NCBI RefSeq assembly: GCF_000219875.1
Contig: NC_017167.1
Coordinates: 1,361,092 to 1,425,091, forward strand
DNA length: 64,000 nt
Direction: 5' to 3'
Source of the DNA: Alicyclobacillus acidocaldarius subsp. acidocaldarius Tc-4-1
GTDB lineage: Bacteria > Bacillota > Bacilli > Alicyclobacillales > Alicyclobacillaceae
Part shown: positions 1 through 7,593 of the stretch, piece after piece
Numbering within the stretch: the stretch's first letter is position 1
Layout of the letters: each line of letters starts with the position of its first letter
The notes under the pieces: generated by a model
What the model was told of the DNA's origin: nothing
Databases searched by the model: none
What the model saw: only the letters and a program-made list of their open reading frames with translations
Program-made: the position numbers and the translations under genes

Positions 1-1
1 T

Positions 2-847
2 CTGATTGCGCGCGGCGTCTATGGGGAGCATCCGCTGGGGTACGCCATTCTCGGCCGTGACGAAAATCTGCTCCGGTTTTCGCGGGAGGACCTCGTCCGG
101 TACGTGAACCGGCACTACCGGCCGGAGCGCATGGTGGTTTCGGTCGCGGGGCATGTCCCCGAGGATGTGGTGATTCGCGAAGTGGAGCGCGTCTTTGGCG
201 GGTTGAGCAAAGGCGCGGATGGCGCCCCGGCGTTAGTCCCCCCGCCTTTCCACAAGACCGTGACAACCGAAGATAAGGACATCGAGCAGGTGCACATCTG
301 TTTGGCGGCGCCGGGGTATCCGGCCGGATCGCGCGAATTGTACCCACTGCTTCTGTTGAACAACGTGCTCGGAGGTACGCAATCCTCCCGCTTGTTTCAG
401 GAAATTCGGGAGGAGCGCGGGATGGCCTACTCTGTGTACTCCTTTCACACGGGCTACCGCGATGCGGGCATGTTCGGCATTTACGTGGGCACCTCGCCAG
501 AGACGGCCGAGGAGGTCCTGGCGCTCGTTCAACAGGTCACGGCGCGCATGTGGCAAGAGCCCATTTCTCGCGACGAGCTCGAAAAAGCCAAGCGACAGGT
601 GAAAGGGGCGCTCATGCTTGGGCTCGAGAGCTCAGGGAGCCGGATGAGCCGGCTGGCGAAAAAGGAGATTCTGCTCGGCCGCGAGGTCCCGCTCGAGGAG
701 ACCCTCGCGGGCATTGATGCGGTTGCGCCCGAGGACATCCAGCGCGTTGCCGAGGACGTCTTGAGCCACGGGTTCGCGCTCGCGGCTGTTGGGCCGCTCG
801 CCGAGTTCGCGTTCGATCGCGCCGCAAAGGTGTGTGTATCGTCATGA
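2..847 (+). CDS. M16 family zinc peptidase (YmxG/MlpA-like), 3' part only
   Basis: The reading frame is open from the first bases of the window, so the gene begins upstream and 281 residues are visible. The visible part contains the HPLG...ILG segment that follows the zinc-binding half of pitrilysin-type (M16) peptidases, and then the second M16 domain with GYPAGSRELYPLLLLNN and an LFQEIREERGMAYSVYS block that is typical of the family. The HxxEH zinc motif would lie before the window. In Bacillus the homologue ymxG (mlpA) also lies just upstream of the dipicolinate synthase operon, which supports the assignment. The stop codon overlaps an ATG at 844, and dut follows at once, so the two genes are probably cotranscribed. 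The apparent internal start at 104 is only a GTG codon inside the domain and is not a real start. Confidence 0.9.
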   Translation: MIARGVYGEHPLGYAILGRDENLLRFSREDLVRYVNRHYRPERMVVSVAGHVPEDVVIREVERVFGGLSKGADGAPALVPPPFHKTVTTEDKDIEQVHICLAAPGYPAGSRELYPLLLLNNVLGGTQSSRLFQEIREERGMAYSVYSFHTGYRDAGMFGIYVGTSPETAEEVLALVQQVTARMWQEPISRDELEKAKRQVKGALMLGLESSGSRMSRLAKKEILLGREVPLEETLAGIDAVAPEDIQRVAEDVLSHGFALAAVGPLAEFAFDRAAKVCVSS

Positions 848-861
848 TGGAGGGGTGGGAG

Positions 862-1311
862 ATGGAGGTCAAAGTCCAAATCGTGTCGCCCCTCCTCACC
901 CCTGACGATCTCCCTCAGTACGCCACGGAGGGCTCCGCTGGGATGGATTTGCGCGCTTGCCTGGAAGCACCCCGGGTCGTGCGGCCGGGCGAGATTGTAC
1001 CCGTGCCAACGGGCCTCGCCATTCAACTGCCGCGACGGGACGCGGTCGCCCTCGTATACGCGCGAAGTGGGCTCGCAGCCAAACACGGCATCGCGCTCGC
1101 GAATGGCGTCGGGGTCATCGACAGTGACTATACGGGCGAGATCGTCGTTCCGCTTCACCACCTCGGCGCGCAGGAGTTTGTCCTGCAACCGAAGGAGCGC
1201 ATCGCTCAGCTCGTCATTGCGCCCATCTATGTGGCGCGCCTTGTGGCGGTCGACCATCTCGGCGCCACGGCGCGCGGCGCTGGCGGATTTGGATCGACGG
1301 GGCGGGTGTGA
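862..1311 (+). CDS. dut: dUTP diphosphatase (dUTPase)
   Basis: This 149-residue protein should hydrolyse dUTP to dUMP and pyrophosphate, keeping uracil out of DNA and supplying dTMP synthesis. The conserved trimeric dUTPase motifs appear in order: AGMDLRA (motif 1), ARSGLAAKHGIALANGVG (motifs 2-3), GVIDSDYTGEI (motif 3, with the catalytic Asp), RIAQLVI (motif 4) and the glycine-rich C-terminal RGAGGFGSTGR (motif 5). The length matches the family. I chose ATG 862 because GGAGGGG lies about 7 bases upstream. Earlier in-frame starts at 832, 844 and 847 lack such a site or lie inside the preceding gene. Bacillus has no dut gene at this place, where ymxH normally stands. Confidence 0.95.
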   Translation: MEVKVQIVSPLLTPDDLPQYATEGSAGMDLRACLEAPRVVRPGEIVPVPTGLAIQLPRRDAVALVYARSGLAAKHGIALANGVGVIDSDYTGEIVVPLHHLGAQEFVLQPKERIAQLVIAPIYVARLVAVDHLGATARGAGGFGSTGRV

Positions 1312-1352
1312 TCTCTCACCTCGACAACTCCATATCGAGGAGGGCCAGGTAG

Positions 1353-1384
1353 GAGGCTCAGGTGTCAGCGGGCACCTGGGCCTC
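1353..1384 (+). terminator. Probable Rho-independent terminator after dut
   Basis: A 12-bp stem with one G-T wobble and an 8-base loop is followed by ATTTCG. The T-run is short, so termination may be partial. The hairpin separates dut from the sporulation operon, which has its own promoter just downstream. Confidence 0.5.
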
Positions 1385-1395
1385 ATTTCGTGCGC

Positions 1396-1423
1396 ACCCC
1401 TCGTGGGCGGGCGTCATAAGCTA
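1396..1423 (+). promoter_or_regulatory. Sigma-K-type promoter of the dipicolinate operon
   Basis: The -10 element CATAAGCTA (1415-1423) fits the sigma-K consensus CATAnnnTA exactly. The -35 AC dinucleotide (1396-1397, in GCGCACC) lies 17 bases upstream. Sigma-K drives spoVFAB (dpaAB) in the mother cell of B. subtilis, so motif and downstream gene agree. Transcription would start near 1430, which supports the dpaA start at 1453 rather than the in-frame ATG at 1423. Confidence 0.7.
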
Positions 1424-1452
1424 TGGCGCATGCCAATGGCGAGGTGACCTCG

Positions 1453-2364
1453 ATGCTCACTGGGAAACACCTGGTCTTCGTCGGCGGTGACAGGCGTCAG
1501 TTGGAAGTCATCGCGCAGATCACCGACAACGACGCGAGCGCCACGCTCATCGGCTTCTCGGAACTCGGGCGGACGTTTGCCGACACGACATTTGCCGAGC
1601 CGAGTGAGGCGGTGTTTGCGCAGGCGGACGCGCTCGTGCTGCCCGTCGCGGGCATGGAGGACGACGGGCGCGTCGATACCGCTTTCGCGCCGCAGCCCGT
1701 GGAATTGAAAGAGTCCCATTTTCAGGCCATGCGGCCCGGCACCTTCGTCTTCACGGGCATCGCGCATCGCGTGCTCACGGAGTGGTGCGAACGATACTCG
1801 CTCCGCCTGGTGAAGTTGATGGAGCTCGACGACGTGGCGATTTTGAATTCGATTCCCACTGCCGAAGGGGCCATTGCCATCGCGATGCAAGAGACAGACA
1901 TCACGCTGCACGGCGCCAAGACCGTCGTTCTCGGCTTCGGGCGGTGTGGCCAAACCCTCGCGCACAAGTTGCACGCCATGGGGGCCGTCGTCCACGTGTG
2001 CGCGTCGGACCCGCGCGATCTCGCCCGGATCCACGAGCAGTCGCTCACCCCTGTACCCCTGAAACACATTGAGCATGCCGTGCACGACGCGGATATCGTG
2101 TTCAACACCATTCCAGCCATGGTGCTGCCGGCGGCCGTGCTCAAGCGAATGCGGCGGGAAGCGGTGATCATCGATATCGCGTCCAAGCCCGGCGGCACGG
2201 ACTTTCGGTACGCCGAGCGGCGAGGCATCAAGGCCATTCTCACGCCGAGTCTGCCGGGACTTGTCGCGCCGCGGACGGCCGGGCGGATCATCGCGGCATC
2301 CATCACGCGCATGTTGGCAGACGACGACGAGCCGGAGTTCGAGGAGGAAGAGCTATGGATCTGA
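1453..2364 (+). CDS. dpaA: Dipicolinate synthase subunit A
   Basis: This is the NAD(P)-binding subunit of dipicolinate synthase (SpoVFA). With DpaB it oxidises dihydrodipicolinate to dipicolinic acid in the mother cell for import into the forespore core. The N-terminus MLTGKHLVFVGGDRRQLEVI is characteristic of SpoVFA. A Rossmann dinucleotide fold is seen at VVLGFGRCGQTLAHKL (about residue 158), followed by the conserved IIDIASKPGGTDF and LPGLVAPRTAG segments. The 303-residue length is normal. Start 1453 is preceded by GAGGTGA at 1441-1447 and agrees with the homologous N-terminus. An in-frame ATG at 1423 overlaps the sigma-K -10 element and would not be in the transcript. The gene overlaps dpaB by 10 bases, as expected for a translationally coupled pair. 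Confidence 0.95.
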   Translation: MLTGKHLVFVGGDRRQLEVIAQITDNDASATLIGFSELGRTFADTTFAEPSEAVFAQADALVLPVAGMEDDGRVDTAFAPQPVELKESHFQAMRPGTFVFTGIAHRVLTEWCERYSLRLVKLMELDDVAILNSIPTAEGAIAIAMQETDITLHGAKTVVLGFGRCGQTLAHKLHAMGAVVHVCASDPRDLARIHEQSLTPVPLKHIEHAVHDADIVFNTIPAMVLPAAVLKRMRREAVIIDIASKPGGTDFRYAERRGIKAILTPSLPGLVAPRTAGRIIAASITRMLADDDEPEFEEEELWI

Positions 2365-2957
2365 GCGGAAAGACTATCGGCTTTGGCGTGACCGGGAGTC
2401 ATTGCACTTACGAAGAGATATTCCCAGAAGTCAAGCGTCTGTGCGATCTCGGCGCGCGCGTCATTCCTGTATTTTCCCACCACGTGATGCACACCGATAC
2501 GAGGTTTGGCAAGGCGGGAGAGTGGGCTCGGAAAATTGAAGAAGTCACGGGCAACCAGGCCATCACCACGATTCCGGAGGCCGAGCCTCTCGGGCCGTCC
2601 AAGGCGCTCGACGCCTTCGTCATCGCGCCTTGCACGGCCAGCACCTTGAGCAGGTTCGCGCATGCCAACACCGACTCCCCGGTCCTGATGGCGGCCAAGG
2701 CCACCCTGCGCAACGGCCGGCCTGTCGTGGTTGCCATCTCCACCAATGATGGGCTAGGCTTGAGCTTGTACAACATCGCGACGCTCATGAACGCGAAGAA
2801 CATCTATTTTGTGCCGTTTGGCCAGGATGCGCCGCATGTTAAAATGAACTCGCTTGTTGCGCTCATGCGGTTGATTCCTGATACCGTCGCGGCTGCGCTC
2901 GAAGGGCGCCAACTCCAGCCGGTGCTCATCGAACGCTGGCGCGAAGATAGGCCTTGA
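2355..2957 (+). CDS. dpaB: Dipicolinate synthase subunit B
   Basis: This 200-residue flavoprotein-like subunit (SpoVFB) partners DpaA in dipicolinate synthesis. It begins MDLSGKTIGFGVTGSHCTYE, the flavodoxin-like N-terminal strand and loop of the family. The conserved APCTASTLSRFAHANTDSPV segment and the downstream GQDAPHVKMNSLVA block are also present. The start ATG lies 10 bases inside dpaA with GGAGGAAGAG before it. The protein is likely to be made only in the sporulating mother cell, from the sigma-K promoter upstream of dpaA. Length and gene order match B. subtilis spoVFA-spoVFB-asd-dapG-dapA. Confidence 0.95.
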   Translation: MDLSGKTIGFGVTGSHCTYEEIFPEVKRLCDLGARVIPVFSHHVMHTDTRFGKAGEWARKIEEVTGNQAITTIPEAEPLGPSKALDAFVIAPCTASTLSRFAHANTDSPVLMAAKATLRNGRPVVVAISTNDGLGLSLYNIATLMNAKNIYFVPFGQDAPHVKMNSLVALMRLIPDTVAAALEGRQLQPVLIERWREDRP

Positions 2958-2986
2958 GCGCGGATTCTGGGAGAAGGAGTTTGGGG

Positions 2987-4024
2987 ATGGAGAGAAAAGA
3001 TCGGTATCACATCGCGATTCTCGGCGCAACGGGCGCGGTGGGCAGGCGGATGTTGTCCACGCTCGAACGCCGCGGCGTTCCGGTCGGAGAGGTACGACTT
3101 CTCGCTTCCCCTCGGTCGGCGGGGACACGCATCCCGTTCCGAGGCGAGGAACTCACCGTCCAGGCCGTCCAGCCTGACTCATTCGACGGCGTGGACATCG
3201 CCTTGTTCAGCGCCGGCGCGTCCGCGAGCGAAGAATGGGCACCAGTCGCCGTGGAGCGCGGCGCCGTCGTGATCGACAACTCGTCGGCGTTCCGGATGCA
3301 TGAGGACGTGCCGCTCGTCGTGCCGGAGGTCAACCCGCACGCCCTCGCGGATCATCGCGGCATTATCGCGAATCCGAATTGCTCGACCATTCAATTGGTG
3401 GTGGTGCTGCATGCGCTGCGCGACTTTGGCCTCGAGCACGTGACCATCTCGACGTATCAGGCCGTGAGTGGCATGGGTCAGCGGGCGATTGACGCCCTCT
3501 TAGAGGAGGTCCGGCGGACGGAAGCCGGTGAGCGCGATGTGACCACGGTGTTCCCGGTGGTCAAACAGGACCGGCACGTGCCCATGGCGTTTAACGTTAT
3601 TCCGCAGTGCGACATCTTCCTCGACAACGGCTACACCAAGGAGGAAATGAAGCTCGTCAACGAGTCGAGAAAGATCCTGGAGCTCCCATCGCTGCGCGTC
3701 ACCCCTACAGCGGTACGCGTGCCCGTCCTGTACGGTCATGCCGAGTCGGTCGCGGTGCGCTTTCGCCAACCGGTTACCGTCGCAGAGGTCCGCGAGCGCC
3801 TCGCAAACGCCGAAAACGTCGTGTTGGTCGACGATCCGGCGTCCTGCGCCTATCCGCACCCTCGGATGGTGGAGGATCGCGGGGAGACGTTCGTCGGCCG
3901 TATTCGCCAGGATTTAGAAGATCCGTGCACGATGCTCCTTTTCATCGTCGCCGACAACTTGCTAAAAGGCGCGGCGTGGAACGCGGTGCAGATAGCTGAG
4001 AAACTCATCGAGATGGCGGGTTGA
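2987..4024 (+). CDS. asd: Aspartate-semialdehyde dehydrogenase
   Basis: The enzyme reduces aspartyl-4-phosphate to aspartate semialdehyde, the branch metabolite for lysine, threonine, methionine, diaminopimelate and dipicolinate. The N-terminal nucleotide-binding motif is ILGATGAVGR (residues 11-20). The catalytic cysteine is Cys132 in ANPNCSTIQL. The GIRQD-type segment GRIRQDLED near the C-terminus is also recognisable. The length is 345 residues, normal for the bacterial type. I chose ATG 2987 because AAGGAG stands 7 bases upstream. A TTG overlapping the dpaB stop is in frame but has no ribosome site. The gene is part of the dpa-asd-dapG-dapA operon, although vegetative need for the enzyme implies another promoter as well. 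Confidence 0.96.
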   Translation: MERKDRYHIAILGATGAVGRRMLSTLERRGVPVGEVRLLASPRSAGTRIPFRGEELTVQAVQPDSFDGVDIALFSAGASASEEWAPVAVERGAVVIDNSSAFRMHEDVPLVVPEVNPHALADHRGIIANPNCSTIQLVVVLHALRDFGLEHVTISTYQAVSGMGQRAIDALLEEVRRTEAGERDVTTVFPVVKQDRHVPMAFNVIPQCDIFLDNGYTKEEMKLVNESRKILELPSLRVTPTAVRVPVLYGHAESVAVRFRQPVTVAEVRERLANAENVVLVDDPASCAYPHPRMVEDRGETFVGRIRQDLEDPCTMLLFIVADNLLKGAAWNAVQIAEKLIEMAG

Positions 4025-4043
4025 GCGAAGGAGTCGAGCCGTT

Positions 4044-5261
4044 GTGAAGATTGTGGTGCAGAAGTTTGGGGGCACGTCCGTGGCGACACCGGAGACAAGG
4101 CGCGCGGCGTACCGCCACGTCGAGCGCGCCTTGGACGAGGGGTATGCGGTCGCCGTGGTGGTCTCCGCCATGGGGCGGCGCGGAGACCCATATGCGACAG
4201 ACACGCTTCTCAGCCTGTTGGATTCGGGGGATGGGGCAGGCCACGAGCCCGACCCGCGGGATCGCGACCTCCTGATGAGCTGCGGCGAGATTATCTCGGC
4301 GGTGGTCTTTGCGCACGAGCTTCGCAGTCGGGGCCACCGGGTGCGCGTCTTCACCGGAGCGCAGGCTGGGATTGTCACCTCGGACGACTTTGGCAATGCG
4401 CGCATCCTGGACGTGCGCACGGATGGGCTGCGGGCCGCGCTCGAAGCGGGTGAAATCGCAGTCGTGACGGGATTCCAGGGCTGCACGGAGTCCGGCGACG
4501 TGACCACGCTCGGGCGAGGTGGGAGCGACACGACGGCCACCGCCCTCGGCGTGGCGCTCGGGGCGGAAGTGGTCGACATCTTCACCGACGTCTCCGGGAT
4601 CATGACCGCGGATCCCCGCATCGTGGAGGACGCGCGCCAGCTGCGCCAGGTGACGTATACTGAGATCTGTAACATGGCCTACCAGGGGGCGAAGGTGATT
4701 CACCCGCGGGCCGTGGAGCTCGCGATGCAGGGCAACGTGCCCATCCGGGTGCGAAGCACCCTGTCGGACGATCCCGGCACGCTCGTGACGCAGGCCGCAG
4801 CGCATTTGGAGCACGGCCGCGTGATGGATCGCTACGTCACCGGGATTGCGCATACGCCGAACGTCACGCAGATTCGCGTACGGGGCGAGGGCATCGGGGC
4901 GTCGTCCATCTTTCGCCTGATGGCGGAACACCGCATCTCAGTGGACTTCATCTCGGTGACGCCCTCGGAGGTGGCGTTCACCGTACCGGACGCGCTCGCC
5001 GATGCGGCTGTCCACCACCTGTCTCAGCTCGGCTACCGAGTCGAGACGCGGCCCGGATGTGCGAAGGTATCGGCCGTTGGCGCGGGCATGATGGGCGTTC
5101 CTGGCGTGATGGCTCGAATTGTGGACGCGCTGGCGGAGGCCGGGATCGAGATCTTGCAGTCCGCGGATTCGCACACGACCATCTGGGTGCTGGTCGATGG
5201 AAGTCAGATGGAAGACGCAGTTCGCGCCCTTCACCGCGCCTTTCAGCTTTCCGGAACCTGA
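4044..5261 (+). CDS. dapG: Aspartokinase I (monofunctional aspartate kinase)
   Basis: The enzyme phosphorylates aspartate in the first step of the aspartate pathway. The N-terminal kinase signature KFGGTSV (residues 7-13) is present, and GRGGSDTTA marks the substrate and ATP site. The C-terminal third holds paired ACT domains, as expected for allosteric control by diaminopimelate or lysine. The 405-residue length is close to B. subtilis DapG. The start is GTG, with AAGGAG about 12 bases before it. The position between asd and dapA identifies it as the DapG isoform, which supplies diaminopimelate and dipicolinate. There is only about 20 bp between asd and this gene, so no lysine riboswitch is present here. 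Confidence 0.95.
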   Translation: MKIVVQKFGGTSVATPETRRAAYRHVERALDEGYAVAVVVSAMGRRGDPYATDTLLSLLDSGDGAGHEPDPRDRDLLMSCGEIISAVVFAHELRSRGHRVRVFTGAQAGIVTSDDFGNARILDVRTDGLRAALEAGEIAVVTGFQGCTESGDVTTLGRGGSDTTATALGVALGAEVVDIFTDVSGIMTADPRIVEDARQLRQVTYTEICNMAYQGAKVIHPRAVELAMQGNVPIRVRSTLSDDPGTLVTQAAAHLEHGRVMDRYVTGIAHTPNVTQIRVRGEGIGASSIFRLMAEHRISVDFISVTPSEVAFTVPDALADAAVHHLSQLGYRVETRPGCAKVSAVGAGMMGVPGVMARIVDALAEAGIEILQSADSHTTIWVLVDGSQMEDAVRALHRAFQLSGT

Positions 5262-5276
5262 ACAGGGGAGATGCGT

Positions 5277-6167
5277 ATGGATTTTGGAAGTCTGATCACG
5301 GCAATGGTCACGCCCTTCGATGCCACGGGTGCGCTCGACGAGGGGCGGCTGCGGCGGCTTGTGGATCATCTGATTGACACGGGCACGACCGCGGTCGTCG
5401 TGTGCGGGACGACAGGCGAATCGCCGACTCTGAGCCACTCGGAAAAGCTGCGCCTGTTCGATGCCACCCTTCGGGCGGTGGACGGCCGGATTCCGGTGAT
5501 TGCCGGCACGGGCACCAACTCCACCAAGGATTCCATTGAGCTCACGCTCGAGGCCGCCCGTCTCGGCGTGCAGGCTGTCATGCTCGTGACTCCGTATTAC
5601 AACCGCCCGTCCCAGGAAGGGCTGTACATGCACTTCGCCAACATCGCGGAATCGACCACCTTGCCCGTGATGTTGTACAACGTGCCGGGGCGCACGGGGG
5701 TCAATCTGCAGCCGCAGACCGCGCTTCAGCTGGCGGCCATCCCGAACATTGTCGCGCTCAAGGAGGCGAGCGGCGATTTTTCGCAGATCCTCCGCATTGC
5801 AGCCGAAAAGCCAGATGACTTTCTTCTCTACAGCGGGGACGACAAGTTCACGCTGCCCATGCTCGCCATTGGCGCCGCGGGCGTCGTGAGCGTCGCGGGC
5901 CACGTCGTCGGCCGGCAGATCCGCACGATGATGGATCTGTTCTGGCAAGGGCAGGTGGACGAGGCGGCCTACTGGAGTGCACGGCTGTTGCCCATCTTTG
6001 AAGCCATGTTTATGGAGGCGAGCCCGGCGCCGGTGAAGGAGGCGCTTTCCCTGATCGGCATCGACGTGGGATCCGTCCGCTCGCCGCTTGTGCCGGCCTC
6101 GAAGGCGCTCCGCGATCACCTGTATACGCTTCTGAACGCGCTCGGGGTCATTGAGGCAAGCGCATGA
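5277..6167 (+). CDS. dapA: 4-hydroxy-tetrahydrodipicolinate synthase
   Basis: The enzyme condenses pyruvate with aspartate semialdehyde to give the ring precursor of diaminopimelate and dipicolinate. The aldolase barrel signature GTTGES (residues 44-49) is present. The catalytic Tyr134 lies in YNVPGRT and the Schiff-base Lys162 in ALKEASGD. The length of 296 residues is typical. Two ATGs stand close together. The one at 5277 is favoured because GGGGAG is about 7 bases away, and because MDFGSLITAMVTPFD aligns with the B. subtilis start. The stop codon overlaps the next gene by 4 bases, so the downstream methyltransferase is probably cotranscribed. Confidence 0.96.
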   Translation: MDFGSLITAMVTPFDATGALDEGRLRRLVDHLIDTGTTAVVVCGTTGESPTLSHSEKLRLFDATLRAVDGRIPVIAGTGTNSTKDSIELTLEAARLGVQAVMLVTPYYNRPSQEGLYMHFANIAESTTLPVMLYNVPGRTGVNLQPQTALQLAAIPNIVALKEASGDFSQILRIAAEKPDDFLLYSGDDKFTLPMLAIGAAGVVSVAGHVVGRQIRTMMDLFWQGQVDEAAYWSARLLPIFEAMFMEASPAPVKEALSLIGIDVGSVRSPLVPASKALRDHLYTLLNALGVIEASA

Positions 6168-7429
6168 CAGAGAGGAGAGACGGGCTGTTGCCAACGCGCC
6201 TCGTCCTGCGCCGCGATCGAAGGCGGCGCTTGGAACAAGGTCATCCCTGGATTTATCGCTCGGAGGTGGAGCGGGTGGAAGGCCCGCTCGCTCCGGGCGA
6301 TCTCGTCGACATCGTGAATCACCAAGGCGTCTTTTTGGCCCGCGGCTACGCGAATCCCCAGTCGCAGATCTTTGCGCGCGTCCTGACCTATCGGCAAGGC
6401 GAGCCCATCGACGTCGATTTTTCATCCGGCGCTTTCAACAGGCGCTGGAGTACCGCCGCAGGTTTTCACCCGCAGGCGCTCTCCTATGGACGCGCCGTGT
6501 ACGGCGAGGCAGATTTTGTGCCTGGACTTGTCGTGGATCGGTTCGGAGAGGTGCTCGTCGCCCAGGTGCTGACTGCGGGCATGGAGCGGCTGTTTGCGCA
6601 GGCGCTTGAAGCGCTTGTCGAAGTGTACAAGCCCGTCGGGATCCTGGCGCGAAACGACGTGTCCGTGCGAGCACTGGAGGGGCTGCCTCTGGTGGTGGAG
6701 ACGGTGTACGGCGAGGTCCCCGACGTGGTCGACGTGATCGACAACGGGCTCACATTCGCAGTGGATCTGCGCGAAGGCCAAAAGACAGGGTATTTTTGGG
6801 ATCAGTCGGAGAACCGGGCGGCGATTCGACCGCTCATGACGGGCTGGACGGCGCGGCGCGCGCTGTTCGGCGAAGCTCCGGGGCATGTGGACGGCGCCCA
6901 TGTGCTCGACTGTTTCTGCCATACGGGGGCGTTCGCCGTGCATGCGCTGCACTACGGTGCGGCACACGTCACAGCGGTGGACATCTCTGCGGACGCCGTG
7001 GAGCTCGCGCGGCACAACGCTCAACGAAACGGCGTGTGGGATCGGATAGACTTCGCCGTGGCCAACGCGTTCGATTACCTGCGCGAACAGGATGCGCGCG
7101 GCGCGCGTTACGACGTGGTCATCCTGGATCCGCCGGCTTTTGCGAAGTCGCGGCACTCCGTCGATAGCGCGGCGAGAGGCTACAAGGAGATCAACCTCCG
7201 CGCCATGCGCATCCTGCGGGAGGGCGGCTTCCTCGTCACGGCGAGCTGTTCCTACCACATGTCGCCCGAGCGGTTTCGGGAGACCGTCCTGGAGGCGGCT
7301 GTCGATGCCCACAAGGTGCTGCGGGTCGTGCGCGACGCGCGCGCCGCAAGCGATCACCCCCAAATCGCCGGTGCCCCAGAACAGCACTACCTGAAGTTTC
7401 TCATCTACGAGGTGCGCAGTCGGCGGTGA
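6164..7429 (+). CDS. PUA-domain class I SAM-dependent rRNA methyltransferase (RlmI/YwbD-like)
   Basis: The protein resembles the RlmI family, which makes 5-methylcytosine in 23S rRNA. An N-terminal PUA RNA-binding domain covers about residues 8-90 (GHPWIYRSEVERVEGP, GFLARGYANP-like segment). A Rossmann methyltransferase domain follows, with DCFCHTGAFAVHAL binding SAM near residue 247, VTAVDISADAVELA, and the DPPAFAKSR motif. A TASCSYHM segment supplies a candidate catalytic cysteine. The 421-residue length is near that of the family. ATG overlaps the dapA stop (ATGA), showing translational coupling to the dap operon. The exact target nucleotide cannot be read from the sequence. Confidence 0.88.
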   Translation: MTERRDGLLPTRLVLRRDRRRRLEQGHPWIYRSEVERVEGPLAPGDLVDIVNHQGVFLARGYANPQSQIFARVLTYRQGEPIDVDFSSGAFNRRWSTAAGFHPQALSYGRAVYGEADFVPGLVVDRFGEVLVAQVLTAGMERLFAQALEALVEVYKPVGILARNDVSVRALEGLPLVVETVYGEVPDVVDVIDNGLTFAVDLREGQKTGYFWDQSENRAAIRPLMTGWTARRALFGEAPGHVDGAHVLDCFCHTGAFAVHALHYGAAHVTAVDISADAVELARHNAQRNGVWDRIDFAVANAFDYLREQDARGARYDVVILDPPAFAKSRHSVDSAARGYKEINLRAMRILREGGFLVTASCSYHMSPERFRETVLEAAVDAHKVLRVVRDARAASDHPQIAGAPEQHYLKFLIYEVRSRR

Positions 7430-7447
7430 GCCGACTGCGCCGGACCC

Positions 7448-7477
7448 TTGCGCTCCAGGTCGCCGTCGGGGTATAGT
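7448..7477 (+). promoter_or_regulatory. Candidate sigma-A promoter of the acyl-CoA catabolic operon
   Basis: TTGCGC (7448-7453) and TATAGT (7472-7477, five of six consensus bases) are separated by 18 bases. The -35 is weak. This is the best promoter in the roughly 160-bp gap before the acyl-CoA dehydrogenase gene. Confidence 0.45.
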
Positions 7478-7487
7478 GAATCTATAC
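7471..7487. promoter_or_regulatory. Perfect palindrome over the -10 region, candidate repressor operator
   Basis: GTATAGTGAATCTATAC is a perfect 6-bp inverted repeat around a 5-base centre, and it covers the predicted -10 hexamer. The layout fits a dimeric repressor of the TetR or FadR type (inference). No regulator gene lies in the cluster. Confidence 0.45.
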
Positions 7488-7547
7488 AATGATTGCATAA
7501 TGTTGTGCGCGAGCCGGGCGAGGGTTCGCATAAACTTGTGGACCTGC

Positions 7548-7562
7548 TTGAAACCGTTTGCA
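7548..7562 (+). promoter_or_regulatory. CcpA cre-type motif upstream of the catabolic operon
   Basis: TTGAAACCGTTTGCA matches the published cre consensus WTGNAANCGNWNNCW at every position. It differs at only two positions from a site in front of the leucine dehydrogenase gene. It lies in the leader, just before the acyl-CoA dehydrogenase start, where bound CcpA could block elongation (inference). Confidence 0.6.
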
Positions 7563-7593
7563 TACGGCTCGGCGGAAGGAGATGCGTCGCACG

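Noticed and set aside
529-1386. Long antisense open frames across dut and many other genes
   Set aside because: They are by-products of high GC content, rich in Arg, Pro and His, and lie opposite well-identified genes without ribosome sites.
4025-4043. Lysine riboswitch before dapG
   Set aside because: Only 19 bases separate asd and dapG, far too few for the aptamer.
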